A stretch of 64,000 nt of DNA from Sphingomonas montanisoli (GCF_008274695.1 NZ_VTOU01000002.1:930001-994000), one strand, 5' to 3'; positions 1 through 9,765 are shown, counted from the stretch's first letter. The notes: generated from the letters alone by a model not told the origin. Numbers and translations: made by a program.

Positions 1-2
1 CG

Positions 3-362
3 CGGTTGAAGACGGGCGAGCTGTTGTCGGATGCGTCGACCGCACAGATGCTCGACCTCATGGGCCAGACGCGCACCGGTGCGCTGCGGCTGAAAAGCGG
101 GCTGCGCCCCGGCTGGACGCTCTCGCACAAGACAGGCACCGGACAGATACTCGAAGGCGAGCAGGCGGGTTATAACGACGTCGGCATCCTCACCTCGCCC
201 GAGGGACGGTCCTACGCGGTCGCGGTGATGATCGGCCGCACCAGCCGACCGCTTCCTGAGCGGATGGACCTGATGCGCAAGGTCGTCCGGCTTACGATCG
301 CCTATGATGGCGAACTTGCCGAGCAGAAGGATGCGACCGGCGCTGGCGCAGACGTCAGGTGA
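3..362 (+). CDS. Serine beta-lactamase-like hydrolase (C-terminal part)
   Basis: Only the last 119 residues are inside the window; the reading frame is open to the left edge. The segment carries the KTG triad of penicillin-recognising enzymes in the context SHKTGTGQ, followed by a typical beta-strand sheet ending (GYNDVGIL, then AVAVMIGRT). In class A beta-lactamases this KTG element lines the active site; the catalytic Ser-x-x-Lys would lie upstream and cannot be seen. The product is probably a periplasmic class A-like beta-lactamase or related serine hydrolase. Its stop codon overlaps the 3' end of the convergent ferredoxin-like gene by 8 bases. Confidence 0.75.
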   Translation, partial: RLKTGELLSDASTAQMLDLMGQTRTGALRLKSGLRPGWTLSHKTGTGQILEGEQAGYNDVGILTSPEGRSYAVAVMIGRTSRPLPERMDLMRKVVRLTIAYDGELAEQKDATGAGADVR

Positions 363-675
363 CGGCGATCGTCGGCGGCACGAAGCCCAGCCGATCCGCG
401 AGCGCCTCGACCGAGCTTCCCGGTTTGACCAGCAACCAGTCGCGCGGACGGTGCGCGTCGATCACGACCACCGCCTGTTTGGGGCAGAGTTTCAGGCAGC
501 CCGTCTCGATCACGCCGAAGTCCGCCTTGCGGCCTTTCTTGCCGTTGCCGAGTTCGCGCAGCGCCTTGGCCAGCCGCGTCTTGCCCTTGGGGCCGAAGCC
601 GCCGCCGACCTTCTTCGAACATTTCGAACAGACGAGGACCGCACCCCGCCAATGGGAAGGAACCTGATCGCGCAT
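355..675 (-). CDS. Small (2Fe-2S) ferredoxin-like protein
   Basis: A 106-residue protein with four cysteines arranged as CSKC near the N-terminus and CLKLC in the middle, the pattern of thioredoxin-like [2Fe-2S] ferredoxins (CobW-region or sucrase/ferredoxin type). The middle is rich in Lys and Gly (GGGFGPKGK). It is probably a cytoplasmic electron carrier, but its partner is unknown. The ATG at 675 begins the conserved-looking segment; an in-frame ATG at 702 is an alternative. It is divergent from the molybdenum hydroxylase operon, so a role in supplying electrons or clusters to that enzyme is possible but not shown. Confidence 0.7.
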   Translation of the reverse strand: MRDQVPSHWRGAVLVCSKCSKKVGGGFGPKGKTRLAKALRELGNGKKGRKADFGVIETGCLKLCPKQAVVVIDAHRPRDWLLVKPGSSVEALADRLGFVPPTIAVT

Positions 676-788
676 CGTTTCGATATGGCAATTACCTTGC
701 ATTTTTCTAGGGTTTCGGTGGATCATTTCGGCGTGTCGCGCGTCGTGCGAGGCACGTCTCCAATCCTCTGGGCAGAGAGGACTTCGAA

Positions 789-1430
789 TTGAACAATGAT
801 CGGCCATTGGCCCTTACGCGTCGTGGCGTGCTCGCGAGTGGTGTCGCAAGCGCGGCGACCAGTGCGGCCGCGCCGCTTTTGGCGGCGCCTCCATCCCCCA
901 AAGCCAAATCCACGGAGGTCGCGCTGATGCAGACCACGCTCAAGGTGAACGGCAAGACCGAGCGGCTCGATCTGGATCCGCGCACCACTTTGCTGGATGC
1001 GCTGCGCGAGCATCTACACCTGACCGGCACCAAGAAAGGCTGCGATCATGGGCAATGCGGCGCGTGCACGGTGATCGTGGAGGGCAAGCGCATCAACAGC
1101 TGCCTGACGCTCGCGGTGATGCACGATGGCGATGCGATCAAGACGATCGAGGGGCTGGGCACGCCGGGCGATCTGCACCCGATGCAGAAGGCGTTCGTCA
1201 CGCATGACGGCTATCAATGCGGCTATTGCACGCCGGGGCAGATCTGCTCGGCGGTGGCGGTTCTCGACGAACTCAAGGCCGGCATTCCCAGCCACGTTTC
1301 GGCAGATCTCGACAAGATCGCCTTCTCGCGCGACGAAATCGTCGAGCGGATGAGCGGCAACATCTGCCGCTGCGGCGCCTATTCGAACATCTTCGAAGCC
1401 ATTGCCGACGTCGCGGGAGAAAAGGCATGA
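789..1430 (+). CDS. paoA: Aldehyde oxidoreductase, [2Fe-2S] subunit (PaoA-like), Tat-exported
   Basis: A 213-residue small subunit of a xanthine dehydrogenase-family enzyme. A Tat signal (TRRGVL, then an Ala-rich stretch) occupies residues 10-35, so the folded complex is expected in the periplasm. Plant-type ferredoxin cysteines follow (CDHGQCGAC around 85-93, then C105), and the second [2Fe-2S] domain has CGYC and CRC. The start is a TTG with AGAGGA seven bases upstream; no ATG is available in frame before the signal peptide. Its stop overlaps the FAD-subunit start (ATGA). The architecture matches E. coli PaoA (YagT). Confidence 0.9.
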   Translation: MNNDRPLALTRRGVLASGVASAATSAAAPLLAAPPSPKAKSTEVALMQTTLKVNGKTERLDLDPRTTLLDALREHLHLTGTKKGCDHGQCGACTVIVEGKRINSCLTLAVMHDGDAIKTIEGLGTPGDLHPMQKAFVTHDGYQCGYCTPGQICSAVAVLDELKAGIPSHVSADLDKIAFSRDEIVERMSGNICRCGAYSNIFEAIADVAGEKA

Positions 1431-2362
1431 AGCCCTTCACCTACGAACGCGCATCGACCCCGGCCGAAGCGGCGGCGATGGCGGCGGCCAAACCGGCCTC
1501 GCGCTTCATAGCGGGCGGCACCAATCTGCTCGACCTGATGAAGCTGCAGATCGAGACGCCTCAGCATCTGATCGACGTCAACCGGCTCGATCTGGATCGG
1601 GTGGAGCCGACAAAGGATGGCGGCCTGCGGATCGGCGCGCTCGTCCGCAACACCGATCTGGCGGCGAACAAGATCGTGCGGCGCGATTATGCGGTTTTGA
1701 GCCGCGCGCTGCTCGCGGGTGCCTCGGGCCAACTGCGCAACAAGGCGACGACCGCGGGCAACCTGCTCCAGCGCACCCGCTGCCCCTATTTCTATGACAC
1801 TACCAAGCCGTGCAACAAGCGCAAGCCCGGCAGCGGCTGCGCGGCACTGGGCGGGATCAACCGAGGTCTGGCGATCATGGGGACGAGCGAAGCGTGCATC
1901 GCGACCCATCCGTCCGACATGGCGGTGGCGATGCGGCTGCTCGACGCGAGCGTCGAGACGGTGAGTGCCGACGGCGCGACCCGCGCGATCCCGATCGCCG
2001 ATTTCCATCAGCTACCCGGCAAGACGCCCCACATCGAGACTGCGCTCAGGCCGGGCGAACTCATCACCGCCGTCACCCTGCCGGCGCCGATCGAGGGACG
2101 TCACGTCTATCGCAAGGTGCGCGACCGCGCGTCCTACGCCTTCGCGCTGATCTCGGTCGCCGCGATCGTCGGCCCGAAGGGGCAGCGTTTCGCCTTCGGT
2201 GGCCTCGCGCACAAGCCATGGCGGGTCGAGGCGGCGGAGAAGCTGTCCGGTCCGGATGCGATCACCGCATCGGTGACGCTGGGCGCCAAGACGACGCCCC
2301 AAAACGCGTTCAAGATCCCACTCCTGCGCCGTACCCTTGGCGCCGTGCTGGCGGAGGCCTGA
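1427..2362 (+). CDS. paoB: Aldehyde oxidoreductase, FAD subunit (PaoB-like)
   Basis: A 311-residue FAD-binding middle subunit of the molybdenum hydroxylase. The FAD pyrophosphate loop is seen as [10 protein letters not shown] near residue 30, and a second FAD motif as [12 protein letters not shown]. The insertion RCPYFYD...[11 protein letters not shown] supplies cysteines that in E. coli PaoB bind an extra [4Fe-4S] cluster, which separates this type from ordinary xanthine dehydrogenase. Translation is coupled to the upstream subunit by a 4-base ATGA overlap and the gene is followed within two bases by the large subunit. The family transfers electrons from the Fe-S subunit to the final acceptor. 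Confidence 0.9.
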   Translation: MKPFTYERASTPAEAAAMAAAKPASRFIAGGTNLLDLMKLQIETPQHLIDVNRLDLDRVEPTKDGGLRIGALVRNTDLAANKIVRRDYAVLSRALLAGASGQLRNKATTAGNLLQRTRCPYFYDTTKPCNKRKPGSGCAALGGINRGLAIMGTSEACIATHPSDMAVAMRLLDASVETVSADGATRAIPIADFHQLPGKTPHIETALRPGELITAVTLPAPIEGRHVYRKVRDRASYAFALISVAAIVGPKGQRFAFGGLAHKPWRVEAAEKLSGPDAITASVTLGAKTTPQNAFKIPLLRRTLGAVLAEA

Positions 2363-2363
2363 G

Positions 2364-4574
2364 ATGCCGCTGAAATTCGACACCCCCGCCGGCATCAACC
2401 CGATCGACCGGCAGAACGTCATCGGCCGCCCGCAGGACCGGCTCGACGGTCCACTCAAGGTCAGTGGCCTCGCGCCCTACGCTTATGAACGCCACGATGT
2501 CGCGCCCGACGCGGCTTATGGCGTCATGGTCGGCTCGGCGATCGCCACCGGACGGATCGTCCATATCGACGCGGCCGATGCCGAGGCGGCGCCGGGCGTG
2601 ATCGCGGTCGTGACGGCGGCCAATGCCGGCCCGCTCAAGAAAGCGGACTCGCACACCGCCAAATTGCTCGCGGGCCCCGAGGTCGAGCATTTCGACCAGG
2701 CCGTCGCGCTGGTGGTCGCCGAGACGTTTGAACAGGCGCGCGACGCCGCCAAGCTCGTGCGCGTCGATTATGCTCCCGGCAAAGGCCGCTTCGATCTGGC
2801 GAAGGAGAAGGATGGCGCGCCTTTGTCCCCCGACGGCTTCGCCAAGGCGGCCAGCAAGGCGGGCGATTTCGAAGCGGGTTTCAAGAAAGCGCCGGTCAAG
2901 ATCGACCAGACTTATAGCACGCCCGATCAGGCGCATGCGATGATGGAGCCGCACGCGACCACCGCGCGCTGGGATGGCGACCAGCTGACCCTGTGGACAT
3001 CGAACCAGATGATCGCGTGGAGCGTTCGCGATACCGCGACCACGCTCGGCATCGACAAGTCGAAGGTGCGTCTCGTGTCGCCTTATGTCGGCGGCGGCTT
3101 CGGTTCGAAGCTGTGGATCCGCGCGGATGCCCTGCTCGCGGCCCTGGGCGCGAAGGCGACGGGCCGCGCGGTCAAGGTCGCGCTCGCCCGACCCCAGATC
3201 TACAACAACACCACGCACCGCCCCGCGACAATCCAGCGCATCCGTATCGGCGCGGACAAGGACGGGGTGATCGACGCGATCGGGCATGAAAGCTGGTCGG
3301 GCGATCTGCCCGGTGGCGGCGCCGAGATCGCCGCGATCCAGACGCGCCAGCTTTATGGCGGCGCGAACCGGATGACCGCACATTATCTCGCCACGCTTGA
3401 CCTGCCCGAAGGCAATGCGATGCGCGCGCCGGGCGAGGCCGTCGGCCTGCTCGCGCTCGAAATCGCGATGGACGAACTCGCCGAAAAGGTCGGCGTCGAT
3501 CCGGTCGAGCTGCGCATCCGCAACGACGTGCAATATGATCCGGAAAAGGGACCGAGCGTCCCCTTTTCCAGCCGCAAGCTGGTCGAATGCCTGCGCACCG
3601 GTGCGGAACGTTTCGGCTGGGACAGGCGCAACCCGAAACCGGGCCAGATGCGCGACGGGCGCTGGCTGGTCGGCATGGGGATGGCCGTGGCGTTTCGCGG
3701 CGCCCCCGCTACCAAATCGGCCGCGCGGATCATCGTCGACGGCAAGGGCCGGGTTACGGTCGAAACCGACATGACCGACATCGGCACCGGCAGCTATACG
3801 ATCCTCGGTCAGACGGCGGCGGAGATGATGGGCGTGCCGCTCGATCACGTCACCGTGAACCTGGGCGACAGCAATTTTCCCGCTTCGTCGGGATCGGGCG
3901 GGCAATGGGGCGCGGCCAGTTCGACCGCCGGCGTCTATGCCGCCTGCGTCGCGGCGCGTGCGGCGATCGCGCAGAAGGCCGGGTTCAACGCCGATGATGC
4001 CGATTTCGTCGACGGCCATGTCGTCGCGGGCAATCGCCGGGTGAAGCTGGGCGATGCGGCGGGGCCGGATGGCGTGACGGTGGTCGATCAGATCGAGTTC
4101 GGCGATCTTTCGAAGAAGTTCGCCCAGGCGACCTTCGGCGCGCATTTCGTCGAAGTCGGGGTCGACGTCGAAACCTGCGAGGTCCGCATCCGCCGGATGG
4201 GCGGCGCCTTCGCCGCGGGTCGCATCCTCAACCCCAAATCGGCGCGGAGCCAGGTGATTGGCGCGATGACGATGGGGATCGGCGCGGCGTTGATGGAGGA
4301 GCTGATCGTCGACACGCGCTTCGGCTATTTCGTCAATCACGACATGGCCGAATATCATGTCCCCGTGCACGCCGACGTTCCGCACCAGGACGTGTTCTTC
4401 GTCGACGAACTCGACGACAAGGCGACCCCGCTCAAGGCCAAGGGTGTCGGCGAACTCGGCATCTGCGGCGCGGGCGCGGCCGTGGCCAACGCGATCTACA
4501 ATGCGACAGGCGTGCGGCTGAGGGACTATCCGCTGACGCTGGACAAGATTCTGGAGGGGCTGGAGACGGCTTGA
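2364..4574 (+). CDS. paoC: Aldehyde oxidoreductase, molybdenum cofactor subunit (PaoC-like)
   Basis: A 736-residue catalytic subunit of the xanthine dehydrogenase family that carries the molybdopterin cofactor and oxidises aldehydes. Visible family motifs are the Gly-rich VGGGFGSK, the segment AMRAPGEA and the catalytic glutamate in GVGELGI near the C-terminus. It has no signal peptide, as expected if it is carried through the Tat system by the small subunit. The ATG at 2364 lies one base after the FAD subunit stop. No XdhC/PaoD-type cofactor-insertion chaperone gene follows; the next gene is a GFA-family protein. Confidence 0.9.
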   Translation: MPLKFDTPAGINPIDRQNVIGRPQDRLDGPLKVSGLAPYAYERHDVAPDAAYGVMVGSAIATGRIVHIDAADAEAAPGVIAVVTAANAGPLKKADSHTAKLLAGPEVEHFDQAVALVVAETFEQARDAAKLVRVDYAPGKGRFDLAKEKDGAPLSPDGFAKAASKAGDFEAGFKKAPVKIDQTYSTPDQAHAMMEPHATTARWDGDQLTLWTSNQMIAWSVRDTATTLGIDKSKVRLVSPYVGGGFGSKLWIRADALLAALGAKATGRAVKVALARPQIYNNTTHRPATIQRIRIGADKDGVIDAIGHESWSGDLPGGGAEIAAIQTRQLYGGANRMTAHYLATLDLPEGNAMRAPGEAVGLLALEIAMDELAEKVGVDPVELRIRNDVQYDPEKGPSVPFSSRKLVECLRTGAERFGWDRRNPKPGQMRDGRWLVGMGMAVAFRGAPATKSAARIIVDGKGRVTVETDMTDIGTGSYTILGQTAAEMMGVPLDHVTVNLGDSNFPASSGSGGQWGAASSTAGVYAACVAARAAIAQKAGFNADDADFVDGHVVAGNRRVKLGDAAGPDGVTVVDQIEFGDLSKKFAQATFGAHFVEVGVDVETCEVRIRRMGGAFAAGRILNPKSARSQVIGAMTMGIGAALMEELIVDTRFGYFVNHDMAEYHVPVHADVPHQDVFFVDELDDKATPLKAKGVGELGICGAGAAVANAIYNATGVRLRDYPLTLDKILEGLETA

Positions 4575-4585
4575 ACGGGGGCGGG

Positions 4586-5008
4586 ATGGCGACGGAAAAG
4601 CAGGTACATACCGGGCAGTGTCATTGCGGCGCTGTCCGGTTCGAAGCGACGCTTTCGGACGGTTTCGAGACCATCCGACGCTGCACCTGTTCCTATTGCC
4701 GGATGCGCGGAGCCGTTGCAGTGTCCGCTGAAATGGGAGGCATCCGCTTCCTGAGCGGCGAGGATGTGCTGACCAGCTACCGCTTCAACACCGGCGCTGC
4801 GCAACACTTCTTCTGTTCGCGCTGCGGCATCTACACGCACCACCAGCGGCGATCGAACCAGGCGCAATATGGCGTAAACGTCGCTTGCCTCGACGGCGTC
4901 AGCCCGTTCGATTTTGCCGAGGTGCCTGTCCTCGACGGGGTGAACCATCCGAACGACACCGGCGTCGCCCGACGGGCGGGCACGCTGCGCTTCATCCCTG
5001 AACAGTAG
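4586..5008 (+). CDS. GFA / CENP-V family zinc-binding protein
   Basis: A 140-residue protein of the family named after glutathione-dependent formaldehyde-activating enzyme. Zinc-binding cysteines are visible as CHCGAV near residue 13, CTCSYC in the middle and CSRCG later. Members bind zinc, and some bind small aldehyde-thiol adducts, but catalysis is doubtful for most. It follows the aldehyde oxidoreductase operon by 11 bases, which hints at a shared aldehyde theme. The ATG at 4586 has GGGGGCGGG directly upstream; a TTG at 4571 overlapping the previous stop is the alternative start. Confidence 0.8.
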   Translation: MATEKQVHTGQCHCGAVRFEATLSDGFETIRRCTCSYCRMRGAVAVSAEMGGIRFLSGEDVLTSYRFNTGAAQHFFCSRCGIYTHHQRRSNQAQYGVNVACLDGVSPFDFAEVPVLDGVNHPNDTGVARRAGTLRFIPEQ

Positions 5009-5014
5009 CCGGCG

Positions 5015-6601
5015 TCACGCATCCTCCAGCATCATCGCGGCGGCTTTCTCCGCGATCATCATCACCGGCACGGCGGTATTCCCCCGCACGATATCGGGCA
5101 TCACCGACGCATCGACCACGCGCAGCCCGTCGATCCCGTGGACCCGCAGCCGCGCGTCGACCACCGATAGCGCGTCCTTGCCCATCCGGCAGGTGCCGAC
5201 GCCGTGATAGACGGTCTCGGCGGTCTTGCGGACCTGCGCCTCGATCTCGGCGTCGCTCTCGGCCTCCGGCCCCGGCATAACCTCCTCGCCCCGGAAGCGA
5301 TCGAAGGCGGGCTGCTGCACGATCTCGCGCGCCAGCCGGATCCCCGCGACAATCGTGCGCCGGTCATAGGCTTCGGCGAAGAAGTTCGGATCGAGCACCG
5401 GCGCGTCGAGCGGGTTGGCCGAGGCGAGGCGCACCGTGCCCCGGCTCTCCGGTCGACACACGTTCACGATCGCCATCGATCCATGCGTCGTCGGCACCGA
5501 CCGGCCGTGATTGGCATAGATCATCGACACGAAGTGAAATTGCACATCGGGCTCGGGCAGGCTGGGATCGGTCTTCAGGAAGCCCGCGACCATCGGCGCG
5601 GCCTCCGCCGCAACGCCGGTCTTGAACAGCAGATATTGGAGACCCGCCAGCGCCATCCGGTGCGGCTTCATGTAGATCAGGTGGCTCACCGGATCGGGCG
5701 AGGTGTAGCTAACGAACGCGCTCATATGATCGATGAAGTTGCGCCCGACGCCCTTGAGTTCGTGGCGCACGAGGATGCCATGTTCGGACAGATGATCCGC
5801 CTCGCCGATCCCCGACAGCATCAGCACCTGTGGCGAATTGACCGCGCCCGCCGAGACGACGACCTCCTCTGCGGCCTGCGCGGTCTTGGTCCGCCCGTTC
5901 TGGACATAGGCGATCCCGGTCGCGCGCGATTTCTCGATCGTGATCGCGGTGATCTGCGCGCCGGTCTCGATCGTCAGATTCTTGCGATGCCGGATCGGAT
6001 CGAGGAAGGCGACCGCTGCGCTCTGGCGCTTCCCCTTGTGGATCGAGCGATCGTAGAGGCCGACCCCCTCCAGCGTGGGGCCGGAAAAGTTGGTATTGTA
6101 CGGATGGCCCAGCTGCTGCGCCGCCTCCATCCACGCGGGCGTCATCGGTCCGCGCGGCGCGATCGGCGCGACCCGAAACTCGCCGCCCGATCCGCGCGCT
6201 TCGCCACCGGTCGCCGATGTTTCAAGCTTCTCGAAATAGGGGCGGACATCGTCATAGGCCCAGCCTTCGAGGCCCAGTTGGCGCCAATGATCATAATCGC
6301 TCGCCGCCCCGCGCACCGCGACCATCCCGTTGATCGCGCTCGACCCGCCCAGCACCTTGCCGCGTGGATAATAAAGCGACCGCCCGTCGAGATGCGCCTG
6401 CGGGGCGGTGTGATAACGCCAGTCGACCTTGCCGCTGCGCATCAGCCGCTGAATGCCCGCGGGCATGTGGATCAGTGGATCACGATCGGCCGGACCCGCC
6501 TCGACCAGCAGCACTTTCACTGCCGGATCGGCCGACAGCCGGTTCGCCAGCACGCAGCCGGCCGATCCTGCGCCGACAATGATATAGTCGTAGCTGCTCA
6601 T
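5015..6601 (-). CDS. GMC-family FAD oxidoreductase (choline dehydrogenase-like)
   Basis: A 528-residue glucose-methanol-choline oxidoreductase. The N-terminal FAD loop is VGAGSAGCVLANRL, the first GMC signature is around PRGKVLGGSSAING, and the second is the segment SAGAVNSPQVLMLSG. The C-terminal catalytic region has YHGVGTCRMG and GNTAVP, supplying the usual His and Asn. The enzyme would oxidise an alcohol with FAD in the cytoplasm; the substrate cannot be told from sequence. The ATG at 6601 starts directly before the FAD motif. It is convergent with the GFA gene and lies behind an intergenic inverted repeat. Confidence 0.9.
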   Translation of the reverse strand: MSSYDYIIVGAGSAGCVLANRLSADPAVKVLLVEAGPADRDPLIHMPAGIQRLMRSGKVDWRYHTAPQAHLDGRSLYYPRGKVLGGSSAINGMVAVRGAASDYDHWRQLGLEGWAYDDVRPYFEKLETSATGGEARGSGGEFRVAPIAPRGPMTPAWMEAAQQLGHPYNTNFSGPTLEGVGLYDRSIHKGKRQSAAVAFLDPIRHRKNLTIETGAQITAITIEKSRATGIAYVQNGRTKTAQAAEEVVVSAGAVNSPQVLMLSGIGEADHLSEHGILVRHELKGVGRNFIDHMSAFVSYTSPDPVSHLIYMKPHRMALAGLQYLLFKTGVAAEAAPMVAGFLKTDPSLPEPDVQFHFVSMIYANHGRSVPTTHGSMAIVNVCRPESRGTVRLASANPLDAPVLDPNFFAEAYDRRTIVAGIRLAREIVQQPAFDRFRGEEVMPGPEAESDAEIEAQVRKTAETVYHGVGTCRMGKDALSVVDARLRVHGIDGLRVVDASVMPDIVRGNTAVPVMMIAEKAAAMMLEDA

Positions 6602-6644
6602 CCTCACCCTCATCTGTTCTTTGGATGCGGTGATGCCTCACCCT

Positions 6645-6766
6645 GTCCTCCCCCGCTAGGGGGAGGTGGCGCCGAAGGCGACGGAGGGGGAGGGCGGCGA
6701 TCCGCAATGTTCCGTATCCTCCCCCTCCGTCAGCTGCGCTGCCACCTCCCCCTGGCGGGGGAGGAT
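6645..6766. repeat. Intergenic inverted repeat, family A copy 1
   Basis: Two arms of about 45 bases, each built from cctcccccgc..gggggaggtggc, are arranged head to head around a short AT-richer spacer (cctccccctccgtcag in the second arm). The same unit recurs at 9766-9891, 14012-14138 and, degraded, at 19306-19430. It lies between divergent genes and could fold into a long hairpin. It looks like a REP/MITE-type element. Confidence 0.85.
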
Positions 6767-6905
6767 CGAAAGTAGGTGATTGCCGTTCAGCCCCCAGAAA
6801 TCGGCAACATGTTTCCGCAATGAAATATTGCGACGGATTCGCGCTGTAGAGCGGCGGGCGTAGCAAGGGCGGAAGCAGCCGCCATTGGGGATCAAAGGGG
6901 ATTTC

Positions 6906-9761
6906 ATGCGGGACGTCGCGCGCCTGATGCTGGCGAGCTTTTTGACGGGTGGCGTTGGCGCCGCCGCGCTGGCGCAGGGGCTGCCCCCGGTCAATGCGGG
7001 CGCGGCCGCCGCCGCGAGCGACGCCGCCGATTTCGAGGATGCGCAGGCGATCGTCGTGCGCGGGCAGAAGCTGCCGGGCGCAACCCTTGGGGAGATCCAG
7101 CCCGAAACCATGTTGTCGCCCGCCGACATCCGCTCTTACGGCGTCAGCACCGTTTCCGAATTGCTGAGCGAACTTTCCGCGCAGACATCGACCGGGCAGG
7201 GGCGTGACGGCGGCGCGCCGGTCGTCCTGCTCAACGGCAAGCGGATCTCGGGCATGGCCGAAATCCGCGATATCCCGACCGAGGCGATCCGCCGCGTCGA
7301 TATCATGCCCGAAGAAGTCGCGCTCAAGTACGGCTATCGGCCCGACCAGAAGGTCGTGAACATCGTCCTGCGCCCGCGCTTCCGGGCCACCACGACCGAG
7401 CTGGAGGGATCGACCACCACCGAAGGCGGGCGCGAGACCGGGCAGGCCAATGCCTATATGCTCCGCATCCAGGGCGACAATCGCCTGAACCTGGGCCTGC
7501 GTTACCAGCGTGCCGAGCCGCTGCTGGAATCGGATCGCGACGTCACCTCGCGCGCACTGACACAGCCCTATGATCCCGTCGGCAACATCACCGCGCCGCG
7601 CGGTGCTGCGTCGAGCGAGATCGATCCGACGCTGTCGGCGCTGGCGGGAACGCCGGTCACAGTCGCCGGCGTGCCGGTGGTGGCGGGGAACGGCCGGCCC
7701 ACGGTCGCGTCCTTCGTGCCCGGTGCGAACCGTGCGAACGTCACCGACACGGCGGGTTTCCGCACGTTGCAATCCTCGACCGACCAGCTCGTCGCCAATG
7801 TCGTGCTGGCGCGGCCTTTGTGGGACGGCGTGTCGGGCACGTTCACCGGCACCTTCACCGCCAACGGCAGCACGTCGGATCAGGGGCTTGCGACCGCCAG
7901 CCTCAATGTGCCGGCGGGCAGCGCCTTTTCGCCCTTCACCCGCCCGGTCCAGCTCTATCGCTTCCTGGGCGACGATGCGTTGCAGCAGCGGGTGCGCAGC
8001 ACCGACACTGTGGTGGGCGCCAACCTCAACGGATCGTTCAGCGGAACGTGGCGCTGGAACTTCACCGGCAGTTTCGATCATGCCGATACGCGCACGCGCA
8101 CCGATCGCGGCTATGACCTGACCGGGCTGCAATCGGCGATCAACCTGGGCACGGTGAACCCGTTCGGCGCCTATTCGGACGCACTGTTGCCGACCCGGCC
8201 GGACGATCGCGCGCGCGCCAAGAACGATATCGGCAAGGCCGCCTTCGTCACCAGCGGCACGATCGCCAGCATCAAGGCGGGCGCGATCAGCGGCAGCTTC
8301 ACGGTCAGCGGCGAATTCAACGAACTCGATTCCACATCGACCCGGCTGGGCGTCGTCACGCGCAGCAATTCGTCGCGCAAGATCGGCAGCGGGCAGGCGA
8401 GCGTCGACGTGCCGATCGCCAGCGCGCGCAACGACGTGCTGCCTTTCCTGGGAGAGCTTTCGGTCAACCTGAATGCCGGCATCGATCAGGTATCGAACTT
8501 CGGCGCGCTCAAGACCTATGGCGTCGGCACCAACTGGCGCCCGGTAAAGGGCGTGTCGCTCGTCGCCTCCTTCACCAGCGACGAAGGCGCGCCGACCGTG
8601 CAGCAGCTGTCGAACCCGGTGATCGCGACGCCGGAGGTCCGCGTCTATGATTTCGTCACCGGGCGCAGCGTCGACGTGATCCGCACGTCGGGCGGCAATC
8701 CGTTCCTGACCAACGACAACCGCCACGTCTGGAAACTGGGCGTCACGTTGAAGCCATTCACCGAGGATCTGACGCTGCAGGCGAACTATGTCCGCACGCG
8801 CACCCGCAATTCGGTGGCCAGCTTCCCGCTTGCGATCGGCGGTGTCGAGGCGGCGTTCCCCGGCCGCTTCACCCGCGATGTCGACGGCAACCTGACCGCG
8901 ATCGACGCGCGCCCGATCCAATATGAGCGTGAGGACAGCCAGCAACTGCGCTGGGGCATCAACTTCTCAAAGGGGTTCAAGACCGCGGCGGGCGAGCGCC
9001 AGCAGGCCGAGATGCGCGAACGCTTCGCCGCGATGCGCGCCGCGCGTGAGGCGCAGCGCGAACAGGCGCCGACGCCGCAGCAGCAGGAATCGCGCAATGC
9101 CGGCGACAGCGGGCAGGGCGAGCGTGCTGGCGGCGGCGGGCTGGGTGGTGGTCCGGGCGGCCCCGGTGGTCCTCCGGGGGGCTTCGGCGGCCCGCGTGGC
9201 CCCGGCGGCGGGCAGGGTGGCCGCATTCGCCTGTCGGTCTATCACACCTGGTATTTCCAGGATGAGATATTGATCCGGCAGGGCATACCGAAGCTCGACC
9301 TGCTCGATGGCGCCGCGACCGGCAACAATGGCGGGCAGCCGCGCCACCTGATCGATGCGCAGTTGAACGTGACGCGCAACGGCCTCGGCTTCCGGTTGGG
9401 CGCCAAATATCAGAGCGCGACCAAGGTGACGGGCGGCAGCGTCAATGCAGTCGGATCGACCGGCGACCTGCGCTTTGGCGATCTCGCGACCGCCAGCCTG
9501 CGCCTGTTCGCCGATGTCGGCGGCATTCCGGGCATGGCAGTGAAGCATCCGTGGACGCGCGGGCTGCGCGTGTCGCTGGGCGTCGACAACGTCTTCAACC
9601 AGCGCATCCGGGTGCGCGACGCGACCGGCGCGACTCCGCTCAGCTACCAGCCCGAATATCTCGACCCGCTGGGCCGCGTGGTGAAGATCAGCATCCGGAA
9701 ATTGTTCTTCCCGACCTTCCCGCAAGGGCCGGGTGGGCCGGGGCGTGGCGGCGGGGACTAA
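6906..9761 (+). CDS. TonB-dependent receptor with Gly/Pro-rich insertion
   Basis: A 951-residue outer-membrane receptor. It has an N-terminal signal peptide, a plug domain (about residues 40-160, with VVLLNGKRISGM and an IRRVDIMP motif) and a long beta-barrel. Such receptors import siderophores, vitamins, sugars or aromatic compounds using the proton-motive force; no ligand can be assigned. Around residues 695-775 the barrel is interrupted by a charged Gln/Arg/Ala segment and then a low-complexity Gly-Pro-rich stretch. The chain ends in another Gly-rich tail instead of the usual terminal aromatic residue. The start at 6906 has AAAGGGG upstream. Confidence 0.88.
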   Translation: MRDVARLMLASFLTGGVGAAALAQGLPPVNAGAAAAASDAADFEDAQAIVVRGQKLPGATLGEIQPETMLSPADIRSYGVSTVSELLSELSAQTSTGQGRDGGAPVVLLNGKRISGMAEIRDIPTEAIRRVDIMPEEVALKYGYRPDQKVVNIVLRPRFRATTTELEGSTTTEGGRETGQANAYMLRIQGDNRLNLGLRYQRAEPLLESDRDVTSRALTQPYDPVGNITAPRGAASSEIDPTLSALAGTPVTVAGVPVVAGNGRPTVASFVPGANRANVTDTAGFRTLQSSTDQLVANVVLARPLWDGVSGTFTGTFTANGSTSDQGLATASLNVPAGSAFSPFTRPVQLYRFLGDDALQQRVRSTDTVVGANLNGSFSGTWRWNFTGSFDHADTRTRTDRGYDLTGLQSAINLGTVNPFGAYSDALLPTRPDDRARAKNDIGKAAFVTSGTIASIKAGAISGSFTVSGEFNELDSTSTRLGVVTRSNSSRKIGSGQASVDVPIASARNDVLPFLGELSVNLNAGIDQVSNFGALKTYGVGTNWRPVKGVSLVASFTSDEGAPTVQQLSNPVIATPEVRVYDFVTGRSVDVIRTSGGNPFLTNDNRHVWKLGVTLKPFTEDLTLQANYVRTRTRNSVASFPLAIGGVEAAFPGRFTRDVDGNLTAIDARPIQYEREDSQQLRWGINFSKGFKTAAGERQQAEMRERFAAMRAAREAQREQAPTPQQQESRNAGDSGQGERAGGGGLGGGPGGPGGPPGGFGGPRGPGGGQGGRIRLSVYHTWYFQDEILIRQGIPKLDLLDGAATGNNGGQPRHLIDAQLNVTRNGLGFRLGAKYQSATKVTGGSVNAVGSTGDLRFGDLATASLRLFADVGGIPGMAVKHPWTRGLRVSLGVDNVFNQRIRVRDATGATPLSYQPEYLDPLGRVVKISIRKLFFPTFPQGPGGPGRGGGD

Positions 9762-9765
9762 CCAA

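Noticed and set aside
2310-4385. Long open frame antisense to paoC
   Set aside because: It is a mirror of the real gene in GC-rich DNA. The composition is Arg/Ala/Asp-rich without any family motif, and the sense frame is a clear molybdenum hydroxylase.
6480-8945. Long minus-strand frame over the GMC and TonB receptor genes
   Set aside because: It crosses two confident genes and an inverted repeat and is very rich in Arg and Ala, so it is a shadow.
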